This document shows positions 7,287 through 13,965 of a stretch of 14,024 nucleotides of DNA, one piece after another (the first letter of the stretch is position 1; the number at the start of each line of letters is the position of its first letter). A program made the translations under genes and the position numbers. Source of the stretch: Dehalococcoidia bacterium (GTDB lineage Bacteria > Chloroflexota > Dehalococcoidia > UBA2979); contig JALOAM010000079.1 in the NCBI GenBank assembly GCA_023228765.1, positions 1-14,024 on the forward strand, given 5' to 3'. Below the pieces are notes generated by a model. The model worked only from the letters and a program-made list of their open reading frames with translations. It was not told where the DNA came from and ran no database searches.

Positions 7287-8138
7287 ATGGCGCCCGACCT
7301 CAAGCATGTCCGCTACGAACAGGACGGCGACATCGCCATCGTCACCGTGGACCGCCCGGACCACCTCAACGCCATCAGCCGCCGCGTCTACCACGAACTC
7401 GACGAGGCCTTCCGCCACGCCGAGGACGACCCCACGGTGAAGGTGATCGTCGTCGCGGGGTCAGGCGACCACTTCGGCGCCGGCCACGACCTCGGCACCG
7501 AGGAGTCGCGCAGCGAGCTCGAGGAGTTCCCGCGCGACATGACCCCGGCCGGCCGCATACGCACCATGGACCGAGGCGTCTACTTCCGCCTCCACGACCG
7601 CTGGCGCAACCTCGCCAAGCCGACGATCGCCATGATCCAGGGCTACTGCATCATGGGCTCGTGGATGCTCGCCTCCTGCTGCGACCTCGCCGTCGCCTCC
7701 GAGGATGCGAAGTTCGCCGACCGCTCCGTGCGCTGGGGCGTGGTCAGCCACGAGTACGTCACCCAGTTCTTCGACCTCGGCATCAAGAAGGCGAAGGAGT
7801 ACCTCTGGACCGGCGACTTCCTCACCGCCGCGGAGGCGGAGCAGCTTGGCATGGTGAATCGCGTCGTGCCTCGGGATCAGCTCCGCGAAGCGACGATGTG
7901 GCTCGCGCGCCGGATCGCCCTCAACGACACCTCCGCGCTGCACCTGTCGAAGATGCAGATCAACCAGGCGTGGGACGTCATGGGCCTCACCGCAGCCGTC
8001 CGATCCTCGAGCAACATGTGGCTCATCCAGGCCAACGACCGCTCCGCCCGCGGCGACGACCCCAACCGCGTCTCGTGGTCCAAGTCCCAGAACGCGAGGT
8101 TCGAGGACTACGACCGCGAGCACCAGAGGCCGTGGTAA
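7287..8138 (+). CDS. Enoyl-CoA hydratase/isomerase family (crotonase fold), atypical active site
   Basis: A 283-residue cytoplasmic crotonase-fold protein expected to act on an acyl-CoA thioester. Both oxyanion-hole loops are present: HFGAGHDL (A65, G66) and IQGYCIMGSW (G124). Aligning by eye with rat mitochondrial crotonase, the two catalytic glutamates fall on M127 (after GSW) and S147 (in FADRSV), so neither is kept. Classical hydration of enoyl-CoA is therefore doubtful. Another thioester reaction, or use of a different acid such as the glutamate in SHEYV, is possible. Actinobacterial paralogs with GHDLG and QGYCIAGG motifs look similar from memory, so this appears to be a subfamily and not decay. 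The C-terminal region (NDTSALHLSKMQINQAWD) is normal in length. AGGAGG lies seven bases before ATG. It is the only crotonase in the window, and no other beta-oxidation genes adjoin it. Confidence 0.88.
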   Translation: MAPDLKHVRYEQDGDIAIVTVDRPDHLNAISRRVYHELDEAFRHAEDDPTVKVIVVAGSGDHFGAGHDLGTEESRSELEEFPRDMTPAGRIRTMDRGVYFRLHDRWRNLAKPTIAMIQGYCIMGSWMLASCCDLAVASEDAKFADRSVRWGVVSHEYVTQFFDLGIKKAKEYLWTGDFLTAAEAEQLGMVNRVVPRDQLREATMWLARRIALNDTSALHLSKMQINQAWDVMGLTAAVRSSSNMWLIQANDRSARGDDPNRVSWSKSQNARFEDYDREHQRPW

Positions 8139-8248
8139 CGCAGTCGTGGAAGCCAGATCAGCATGTCTCGGGTACTGGAACGAGTTTGGCGAAACCCTGG
8201 ACACGTAGGAAACGCAGGGATATAGGCAGCAGTCGCACGTCTTGATAG

Positions 8249-8254
8249 TAGAGT
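8249..8254 (+). promoter_or_regulatory. candidate -10 box TAGAGT, possibly leaderless DUF4145 mRNA
   Basis: TAGAGT ends six bases before ATG 8261, so transcription could begin at the start codon. No good Shine-Dalgarno sequence is present. The 122-base gap after the crotonase is visibly richer in A and T than its surroundings. Confidence 0.35.
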
Positions 8255-8260
8255 GACACT

Positions 8261-9043
8261 ATGGTCGAACGACGAAACTACCGGTGTCCGTACTGCGATC
8301 ATCACTCCACAATCGGAGCCGATGACTACTCAGTGGCAGAGTCGGATTTCTATATCCCCAACAGCGATGGTCTTGGTCAGGTAGGCGAGGACTATCGGAT
8401 CCACGACTATGGACACCTGCGCGTCAGATCCACCTTCGTGGTCTGCCCCAACCCGGAATGCAGGCACCGCTCCTTAGCCGTCGACGTTCTGCGACTCCAT
8501 CGGCGGTTCGGTTACGCGGTCGAGGATCAAGATGGGGACACGGTGATCTCCGCTCGTCTGATCCCGTCTTCGCGCGCACGAGTTCTCCCGGACTATGTGC
8601 CGGCAGCAGTCGTGCAGGACTATGCGGAGGCATGCCAGATCGAGTCCGCATCTCCGAAAGCATCCGCGACACTTGCAAGACGAGCTCTCCAGGGGATGAT
8701 CCGGGACTTCCACAAAGATGCCGTCTCCGAACTCAAAGACAAACGTCTGGTTAAGGAGATCGAGGCGATACGGGGCGAGTTGGATCAGGACGTCCTCGCC
8801 GCCATCGAGGCTGTTCGCCAAGTGGGGAACATCGGGGCTCACATGGAGGCTGACATCTCGGTCATCGTCGAGGTAGACCCTCACGAAGCTAGCCTACTGA
8901 TTGGCCTTATCGAACTCCTCGTGGACGAGTGGTACGTCGCCCGACACGAGCGGGAGCAGAGGCTCAGAGCACTCCGGATACTGGCCGACTCGAAGCAGGA
9001 GGCACGCCGTCCGAAGACCCTGCCTGAATCCCCCACAGAGTGA
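8261..9043 (+). CDS. DUF4145 domain protein with N-terminal zinc-binding cysteines
   Basis: A 260-residue protein of unknown function. An N-terminal zinc-ribbon-like part has C9-x2-C12 (RCPYCDHH) and C62-x4-C67 (VCPNPEC). The C-terminal half (about 120-225) shows the DUF4145 pattern: ESASPKASATLARRALQGMIRDF, then the GNIGAH block (N190, H194) and an ending helix. There is no signal peptide or membrane span. DUF4145 occurs alone or fused to nuclease, helicase and restriction proteins, but nothing here shows a defence role. Base composition differs from the neighbours: the line from 8281 has 34 G/C of 60, against 44 of 60 in the crotonase line from 7441, and A- or T-ending codons are common. 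This suggests gain by transfer. Its TGA overlaps the crcB start (TGATG), so the two are probably translated together. Confidence 0.82.
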   Translation: MVERRNYRCPYCDHHSTIGADDYSVAESDFYIPNSDGLGQVGEDYRIHDYGHLRVRSTFVVCPNPECRHRSLAVDVLRLHRRFGYAVEDQDGDTVISARLIPSSRARVLPDYVPAAVVQDYAEACQIESASPKASATLARRALQGMIRDFHKDAVSELKDKRLVKEIEAIRGELDQDVLAAIEAVRQVGNIGAHMEADISVIVEVDPHEASLLIGLIELLVDEWYVARHEREQRLRALRILADSKQEARRPKTLPESPTE

Positions 9044-9420
9044 TGCCCGTCCCTCTAGCCATTGCCCTCGGTGGTGCGCTCGGATCGTGGTTGCGGTACG
9101 TCGTGACCACCGAGGTCACCGACCGCACCGGCACGATCGGGGCGGGGACGTTCGCGGTGAACGTCGTGGGGGCGTTTGTCCTCGGGGTGGTGTTTGGGCT
9201 GGTGGAGGTGCGCTTCCCGGACACGCCGAGGTGGGTTGGGAGCGGCATCTCGATCGGGATCCTCGGCGGATTCACGACCTTCTCGTCGTTCACGCTGGAT
9301 GCCTTCCGTCAGGCCGAGGAGGGGCGGTGGGGCCTCGCCGTCGCGTACGTGCTCGGCACGGTGGTGCTGGGAATGGCGGCAGCGGTCGCCGGGATTGCCC
9401 TCGGGCGGTCGGCGGGGTGA
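9043..9420 (+). CDS. crcB: Fluoride exporter CrcB (Fluc channel)
   Basis: A small membrane protein that lets fluoride leave the cytoplasm. It has 125 residues and four hydrophobic segments. Family motifs are in order: GGALGSWLRY in the first segment, GTFAVNVVGAF (the pore asparagine) in the second, and GGFTTFSSFTLDAF in the third, the broken helix carrying the fluoride-lining phenylalanines and central sodium site. Only one copy is visible, so a dual-topology homodimer is expected rather than a paired heterodimer. The ATG overlaps the DUF4145 stop by one base. A GTG at 9040 is an alternative start three bases earlier. No fluoride riboswitch can be placed directly upstream because that sequence is coding. 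Codon use is high-GC like the rest of the window, unlike its overlapping partner. Confidence 0.95.
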   Translation: MPVPLAIALGGALGSWLRYVVTTEVTDRTGTIGAGTFAVNVVGAFVLGVVFGLVEVRFPDTPRWVGSGISIGILGGFTTFSSFTLDAFRQAEEGRWGLAVAYVLGTVVLGMAAAVAGIALGRSAG

Positions 9421-9481
9421 GGGCATTACGCACGCCATCCCACTCCTGGCACCCGTAACGAGCCCTCAACGTGGGGGGCGT

Positions 9482-9487
9482 TACCCT
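9482..9487 (+). promoter_or_regulatory. candidate -10 box TACCCT for the aldo/keto reductase
   Basis: TACCCT lies 46 bases before ATG 9534. It overlaps the right arm of a short inverted repeat, GTAACG (9455-9460) and CGTTAC (9479-9484), whose centre lies where a promoter spacer would be. Six-base arms may be chance. Confidence 0.35.
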
Positions 9488-9533
9488 CGATCGGCTCCGG
9501 CGGCCGCCGGGCGTAGACATCGAGGGGGTCGCG

Positions 9534-10526
9534 ATGGAGTACGTGCGTCTCGGGCGGACGGGGTTGCAGGTCTCGCGGTTGTGCCTCGGCACGATGACGT
9601 TCGGGCTGCAGTGCGACGAGGAGACCTCGCGCGCGATCCTGGACCGGGCCGCCGAAGGCGGCATCACCTTCCTCGACACCGCGGATGCGTATCCCCTCGG
9701 CGGGGACGTGGACACGACCGGACGCACCGAGGAGATCGTCGGGCGGTGGCTCACGGGGCGGCGGCAGGACTTCATCATCGCCACGAAGTGCTTCGGCGTG
9801 GTGGGGCCGAACCGCTGGGACCGCGGCAACTCCCGGAAGCACATCCTCGACGCCATCGACGCCAGCCTGGAGCGGCTGGGGACGGACTACGTGGACCTGT
9901 ACCAGCTCCACGGGTACGACCCGAACACGCCCGTGGAGGAGACCCTCCGCGCGCTGGAGGACATCGTGCGGTCCGGGCGGGCGCGGTACATCGGCGTCTC
10001 GAACTGGCTCGCCTACCAGCTCGCGCGCGCGAACGGGAAGGCGGAGGCGCTGGGCCTCACCCGGTTCGACTGCATCCAGCCGCGGTACAACCTACTCTTC
10101 CGTGAGTTTGAGCGCGAGCTGTTCCCGCTCTGCCGCGAGGATGGCATCGGCGTGATCCCGTACAACCCGCTCGCTGGCGGCCTGCTGACCGGGAAGCACA
10201 GCCCGGACGCCCCGCCGGCCGAGGGCACCCGCTTCACGCTGGGCAACGCCGCGGCGAACTACCAGGACCGCTACTGGCACGACCAGGAGTTTGAGACGGT
10301 GGAGGACATCCGCCTGGTCGCGGACGAGGCAGGCTTGCCGCTGACGCAGATGGCGATCGCGTGGGTGCTCGCGAATCCTGCGGTCACCGCACCCATCATC
10401 GGCGCGAGCCGCCCGGAGCAGCTCCGCGACTCGATCCAGGCGACCATCGAGCCGCTCGCCGTCGACGTGAAGGTGCGCCTGGACGACATCACCGAGGCGT
10501 ACCGAATGGGCGACGCCGTCCGCTAA
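9534..10526 (+). CDS. Aldo/keto reductase
   Basis: A 330-residue cytoplasmic NAD(P)H-dependent reductase with the AKR TIM-barrel. It begins MEYVRLGRTGLQVSRLCLGTMTFG, usual for the family. The catalytic tetrad is complete: D48 and Y53 in FLDTADAY, K85 in IATKCF, H126 in DLYQLHGYD. Other conserved blocks are IGVSNW, IQPRYNLL, GVIPYNPLAGGLLTGK and the cofactor phosphate loop near PIIGASRPEQL. Start: GAGGGGG is five bases before this ATG; a GTG at 9471 is in frame but lies upstream of the predicted -10 box. Close relatives are often annotated as general aldehyde/ketone reductases or YghZ/voltage-channel beta-subunit-like enzymes; the physiological substrate is not readable from sequence. It stands alone between crcB and the M20 gene. 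Confidence 0.92.
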   Translation: MEYVRLGRTGLQVSRLCLGTMTFGLQCDEETSRAILDRAAEGGITFLDTADAYPLGGDVDTTGRTEEIVGRWLTGRRQDFIIATKCFGVVGPNRWDRGNSRKHILDAIDASLERLGTDYVDLYQLHGYDPNTPVEETLRALEDIVRSGRARYIGVSNWLAYQLARANGKAEALGLTRFDCIQPRYNLLFREFERELFPLCREDGIGVIPYNPLAGGLLTGKHSPDAPPAEGTRFTLGNAAANYQDRYWHDQEFETVEDIRLVADEAGLPLTQMAIAWVLANPAVTAPIIGASRPEQLRDSIQATIEPLAVDVKVRLDDITEAYRMGDAVR

Positions 10527-10570
10527 CCCGACCGCCCCGCTCCTCCCGCTTCGGGCTTCACGCCGCCGTG

Positions 10571-10576
10571 TAGGCT
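10571..10576 (+). promoter_or_regulatory. candidate -10 box TAGGCT for the M20 gene
   Basis: GTGTAGGCT lies 36 bases before ATG 10613 and overlaps the left arm of the inverted repeat at 10573-10609. If used, transcription would start near the end of that arm and the repeat would act in DNA; a promoter farther upstream would put the whole repeat in the mRNA. Confidence 0.35.
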
Positions 10577-10609
10577 CCCCTCGACCGCATCGAACGCCCG
10601 AGGGGAGCC
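10573..10609 (+). promoter_or_regulatory. perfect 11-bp inverted repeat covering the M20 ribosome-binding site
   Basis: GGCTCCCCTCG (10573-10583) and CGAGGGGAGCC (10599-10609) are perfect reverse complements separated by 15 bases. The right arm contains the Shine-Dalgarno sequence GAGGGGAG and ends three bases before ATG. As RNA the hairpin would hide the ribosome-binding site; as DNA it is a dyad around the predicted transcription start. Confidence 0.75.
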
Positions 10610-10612
10610 CTC

Positions 10613-11923
10613 ATGCCGCACGTCACGCCCGAGGTCGACTGGGCCGCCGTCCACGCCGAGGCGCTCGGCGTGCTGCGCGAGTACCTCCGCATCGACACGA
10701 CGAACCCGCCGGGAGACGAAGCGAAGGCGGCGAGGTTCCTCGGCGGGCTGATCGAGGCCGAGGGCATCCCGGTGGAGTACGTCGAGATCGATCCGGGGCG
10801 CGAGGCGGTCTACGCACGCCTCGCCGGGGACGGCTCGAAGCGGCCGTTCATGCTGAGCAACCACCTGGACGTGGTGCCGGTGGAGGCGGCGTACTGGACG
10901 AAGCCACCGTTCGAGGCCGTCCTGGAGAACGGGCGCGTGTACGGGCGCGGCGCCATCGACATGAAGGGCTTCGGTGTCATGCAACTCATGACGCTGCTGA
11001 CCGCGAAGCGCCTCGGGCTGCCGCTCAAGCGTGACCTCGTGTTCCTCGGCACGCCGGACGAGGAGGCCGGCTCCGCGCGCGGCATGGGCTGGCTTGCCGA
11101 GCATCGCCCCGACCTCCTCGACGTCGAGTACGCGCTGAACGAGGGCGACTCGGGGCGCATCTCCGGCGGGCGGACCGTGTTCAGCGTGGCGGCGAACGAG
11201 AAGTTCGGCTGTCCGCTCCGGCTCGTCTCCACCGGTGCCGGCGGGCACGGCTCGTTCATCCACACCGACAACTCGATGGTGCGTCTCGCGCGGGCGCTCG
11301 TCCGCCTCGACGAGTGGGAGCGCCCGCTGATCTTCGCGCCGGACACGCGCGCCTACGTCGAACGCCTCGCCGAGGCCAGGGTGCTCGAGGGCGGCAGCGA
11401 GGAGGCGCTCGCCGCCTCGATCCGCGCCCGCCGAGGCCTGACGCCGATGTTCATCAACACCCTGAACGTGACGATGGTGAACGCCGGCGTGAAGCGGAAC
11501 GTCCTGCCCTCCCGCAGCGAGGCCATCCTCGACTGTCGTCTCCTCCCCGGGCAGCAGCCGGAGGACTGGCGACGGCAGGTCGAGGCGGTCGTGGACGATC
11601 CCGGCATCGCCGTCGAGTTCGTGAACGACCCGCAGCCGCTCGCGATGCCTCGGACGGAGTGGGACACCGAGCTGTTCCGCGCGATCGAGGGCAGCGTGCG
11701 CGCGGCGTTCGAGGATGCCGTGGTCGCGCCGACGATGACCATCGGCGCGACCGACAACCGTTTCCTGCGCGCGCGAGGGGTGGTGTCCTACGGCTTCACC
11801 CCGGCCGTCTTCTCCCGCGAAGAGAACAACGGCTTCCACGGCAACGACGAGTTCATCTCCGTGGACACGTTCAACGCCGGCTGCGAACTCACCTTCGAGG
11901 TCGTCCGCCGCCTCTGCACGTAG
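10613..11923 (+). CDS. M20 family zinc peptidase/deacylase (ArgE/DapE/aminoacylase type)
   Basis: A 436-residue cytoplasmic metallohydrolase that cleaves peptide or N-acyl amide bonds. Two-zinc site residues are visible in order: H84 with catalytic D86 (SNHLDVVP), bridging D116 (GRGAIDMKG), catalytic base E150 and ligand E151 (PDEEAGS), an acidic ligand at E177 or D179 (LNEGDSG), and H409 (NGFHGNDE). The central insert around GAGGHGSFIHTDNSM and ending near INTLNVTMVNAGVKRNVLPS is the dimerisation or lid domain. The N-terminal DTTNPPGDE is usual for the family. No signal peptide is present, which argues against a secreted carboxypeptidase. The specific substrate (acyl-amino acid, succinyl-diaminopimelate, dipeptide) is not resolved; no arginine or lysine synthesis genes adjoin it. 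Translation may be affected by the inverted repeat over its ribosome-binding site. Confidence 0.92.
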   Translation: MPHVTPEVDWAAVHAEALGVLREYLRIDTTNPPGDEAKAARFLGGLIEAEGIPVEYVEIDPGREAVYARLAGDGSKRPFMLSNHLDVVPVEAAYWTKPPFEAVLENGRVYGRGAIDMKGFGVMQLMTLLTAKRLGLPLKRDLVFLGTPDEEAGSARGMGWLAEHRPDLLDVEYALNEGDSGRISGGRTVFSVAANEKFGCPLRLVSTGAGGHGSFIHTDNSMVRLARALVRLDEWERPLIFAPDTRAYVERLAEARVLEGGSEEALAASIRARRGLTPMFINTLNVTMVNAGVKRNVLPSRSEAILDCRLLPGQQPEDWRRQVEAVVDDPGIAVEFVNDPQPLAMPRTEWDTELFRAIEGSVRAAFEDAVVAPTMTIGATDNRFLRARGVVSYGFTPAVFSREENNGFHGNDEFISVDTFNAGCELTFEVVRRLCT

Positions 11924-11935
11924 CAGCAACGGAAT

Positions 11936-11958
11936 CGAGGGCGTCCGGGACGCCCTCG
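11936..11958. terminator. hairpin between the convergent M20 and cupredoxin genes
   Basis: CGAGGGCGT and ACGCCCTCG form a perfect 9-bp stem around CCGGG, 12 bases beyond the M20 stop and 7 bases beyond the cupredoxin stop on the other strand. There is no T-tract, so it may need Rho or act as a 3' end barrier. Confidence 0.6.
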
Positions 11959-11965
11959 GAGGCCG

Positions 11966-12358
11966 CTACTCGACGACGCTGACCGCACCGGTCATGCCGC
12001 CGTGCAGGGTGCAGATGTACTTGTACCAACCGGGGGTGTCGAAGGTGTGCTGGAAGGTACCGTCCTTCTGGAGGTCGGACTGGAAGCCCTCGCCGACCAC
12101 GTTGTGATCGTTGCCACCCACCCACGTCCACGTCACCGTAGTGCCGGGCGTCACCTGGACCACGCGCGCATCGAACGTGTTGTCGTCCACCTCGACATGG
12201 TCGACGCCGACCTCGGGCTCGATCTCCTCGAGGTTCTGCCCGCTACACGCGACGAGGAACCCCGCCACGAGGACGGCGAGGATCCCGACGCCGACGGTCC
12301 GCAGTCCCACCCGGGGGATTCGTAGTGCTCGTGCCATCGTTCGTGCCGGTTGACGCAT
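11966..12358 (-). CDS. Small cupredoxin (blue copper) lipoprotein
   Basis: A 130-residue exported blue copper protein. A signal segment (about 17-37) ends in lipobox LVAC with lipidated C38. The rest is one plastocyanin/amicyanin-like domain: VEVDDNTFDARVVQVTPGTTVTWTWVGGNDHNVV, then YKYICTLHGGM. Copper ligands are H85, C116, H119 and M122. Unlike the other cupredoxin here, it has almost no linker, so it should sit close to the membrane. Start: ATG 12358 has AGAAGGA six bases upstream; ATG at 12337 is in frame but has no such site. It is divergent from the PQQ-type sugar dehydrogenase gene, sharing a 272-base regulatory gap. A donor/acceptor relationship with that enzyme is an inference from position and type. 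The extra N-terminal residues (MRQPARTMARALRIPRV) give a strongly positive n-region. Confidence 0.9.
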   Translation of the reverse strand: MRQPARTMARALRIPRVGLRTVGVGILAVLVAGFLVACSGQNLEEIEPEVGVDHVEVDDNTFDARVVQVTPGTTVTWTWVGGNDHNVVGEGFQSDLQKDGTFQHTFDTPGWYKYICTLHGGMTGAVSVVE

Positions 12359-12492
12359 ACCGCATCCTTCTGCAGCTCACTCGAAGCCCATCGCCTCGAC
12401 GTATATCCAATCTCTCCTGTGACGGCCTCACGAGCATCCCTCGGAAGGGAGATATCGCCTCTTCGCGGCGCTCTAGGGGGGATCCGGCGCTC

Positions 12493-12508
12493 CGATCGGC
12501 GCCGATCG
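12493..12508. promoter_or_regulatory. perfect 16-bp palindrome in the divergent cupredoxin/dehydrogenase promoter region
   Basis: CGATCGGC followed directly by GCCGATCG, a perfect dyad. It lies 134 bases from the cupredoxin start and 122 bases from the dehydrogenase start, almost at the middle of their 272-base gap. This is where a shared dimeric regulator would bind. No regulator gene is adjacent. Confidence 0.5.
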
Positions 12509-12630
12509 AGGCAAGTCTGACGGTTCGCCTACCTACGGACTGACACCCACCTCGGGTTCCACGAACCGGGAACTCGCGCGACGATAGGTCGCTACCGCTG
12601 GCCACCTGGCCACGGCTGTCTGGAGAGCAC

Positions 12631-13896
12631 ATGCGCCGAGGACTCCTGCTGACCGCCGCCGCCCTCGCAAGCCTGCTGCTCCTCGCCTGCTCCAGCGGCG
12701 ACGACGGCCCCGAGGACGAAACAACCGCCGAGGCCACCTCGACCACCTCGACGCCAGCCAGCGCGACGGCGACGGCGACCGAGAGCCCAGTTGCCACCAA
12801 CGCCCCCCGCCCCACAGCCACGTTCCCACCCATCGTCGACCCGGTCCCCGTCGGCGTGACCCCGGCGTACGAGACCGTCGTCCTCGGACACCCCGTCGAG
12901 GTGCTCTCGTATCCCCTCGGCGGGTACGAGATCGCGCTGGCGGATCAGCAAGGCATGATCGTCGGCGTCCGCGAGGGCCAGTCCTTCGACCTCCTCGACC
13001 TGACGGACCGTGTGCTGACAGGTGGGAGCGAGGAAGGCCTGCTCTCGGTCGCCCTCGACCCGCAGTTCTCGACGAACCGGAACGTGTGGATCTACTACTC
13101 CGCGCCAGACCCACGGCGGACGGTCCTCTCGCGCTTCACCGCGCGCGAGGACGGCACGATCGACCCGGGCAGTGAGCTCGTCGTACTGGAGCAGGACCAG
13201 CCGGCGTCCAACCACAACGGCGGAGCGGTCCGCTTCGGGCCGGACGGGATGCTCTACCTCGGCCTCGGCGACGGCGGGAACCAGGGCGACCCCGACGAGA
13301 ACGGCCAGGACCTGGGCACGCTCCTCGGCAAGATCATCCGCCTCGACGTGACCGGTGCGTCCGAGGCGGAACCGTACGCGATCCCGGACGACAACCCCTT
13401 CGTCGGTGAGCAGGGCGCCCGCGGCGAGATCTACGCGTACGGCCTCCGCAACCCGTGGCGCATGTCCTTCGACCCGGCCACGGGCGACCTCTGGGTCGGC
13501 GACGTCGGCCAGGGCGACATCGAGGAAGTCGACCGCGTGTCCGCGGGCGACAACCTCGGCTGGAACCAGATGGAGGGCGACGAGTGCTACCGCGACGGCT
13601 GTGACCCCTCGCAGTTCGTCGCGCCCGTCGCGACCTACACCCACGAGGGCGGCCGTTGCTCGGTCACGGGCGGAGTGGTCGCGCGGCACTCCGCGGCGGT
13701 CAGCGTCGAGGGCGCGTACATCTACGGCGACTATTGCTCCGGCGAGCTCTGGGCAGTCCGCAGCGACACCACCGGCGACCAGCAGCCCGTCCTCATCGCA
13801 GACGGGCTTGGCAACATCTCCTCCATCAGCCAGGTCGGGAACCAGGTCTACATCCTCGTCTTCGGCGAGCCGATGTACCGTCTCATCGACCAGTAG
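12631..13896 (+). CDS. PQQ-dependent sugar dehydrogenase family lipoprotein (GSDH/HHIP-like beta-propeller)
   Basis: A 421-residue exported protein of the glucose/sorbosone dehydrogenase family. The signal peptide ends in lipobox LLAC with C20; a Thr/Ser/Ala/Pro linker runs to about 70. The propeller follows with family blocks: GSEEGLLSVALDPQF, NVWIYYSAPD, NHNGGAVRFGPDGMLYLGLGDGG, DNPFVG, EIYAYGLRNPWRMSFDPATGDLWVGDVGQ, GDNLGWN and YIYGDYCSGELWAV. Members that bind PQQ oxidise sugars, but many environmental homologs have no proven substrate. The family histidine of GLRNP-containing proteins and the NHNGG block are kept; I could not confirm every PQQ contact. Four cysteines in the C-terminal part (ECYRDGC, RCS, YCSG) suggest disulfides, fitting export. 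GGAGAG precedes ATG by three bases. No PQQ synthesis genes are in the window. It is divergent from a cupredoxin lipoprotein gene. Confidence 0.9.
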   Translation: MRRGLLLTAAALASLLLLACSSGDDGPEDETTAEATSTTSTPASATATATESPVATNAPRPTATFPPIVDPVPVGVTPAYETVVLGHPVEVLSYPLGGYEIALADQQGMIVGVREGQSFDLLDLTDRVLTGGSEEGLLSVALDPQFSTNRNVWIYYSAPDPRRTVLSRFTAREDGTIDPGSELVVLEQDQPASNHNGGAVRFGPDGMLYLGLGDGGNQGDPDENGQDLGTLLGKIIRLDVTGASEAEPYAIPDDNPFVGEQGARGEIYAYGLRNPWRMSFDPATGDLWVGDVGQGDIEEVDRVSAGDNLGWNQMEGDECYRDGCDPSQFVAPVATYTHEGGRCSVTGGVVARHSAAVSVEGAYIYGDYCSGELWAVRSDTTGDQQPVLIADGLGNISSISQVGNQVYILVFGEPMYRLIDQ

Positions 13897-13898
13897 CG

Positions 13899-13953
13899 CC
13901 CGAGGACTCACCCACCCGAGGACTCACCCACCCGAGGGCTCACCCACCCGAGG
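13899..13953 (+). repeat. 16-bp tandem repeat, about 3.5 copies, ahead of the last gene
   Basis: CCCGAGGACTCACCCA occurs at 13899 and 13915, a third copy with one change (GGGCT) at 13931, and a partial copy CCCGAGG at 13947. The partial copy supplies the start of the AGGAAGG ribosome-binding site for the gene at 13966. The repeats begin three bases after the dehydrogenase stop. Confidence 0.95.
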
Positions 13954-13965
13954 AAGGCACCGCGC

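Noticed and set aside
8900..9042. Fluoride riboswitch upstream of crcB
   Set aside because: The upstream sequence is the coding end of the DUF4145 gene with stop/start overlap, and I could not find the conserved aptamer elements in the leader of either gene.
8261..9043. Defence system based on the DUF4145 gene
   Set aside because: DUF4145 can occur with restriction systems, but no nuclease, methylase, helicase or toxin gene is near; the neighbours are a crotonase and a fluoride exporter.
10523..13911. Long minus-strand frames opposite the M20 gene (10523-11929) and the sugar dehydrogenase (12592-13911)
   Set aside because: Same cause: they mirror genes with intact catalytic or family motifs and show no motif, signal or ribosome-binding site of their own.
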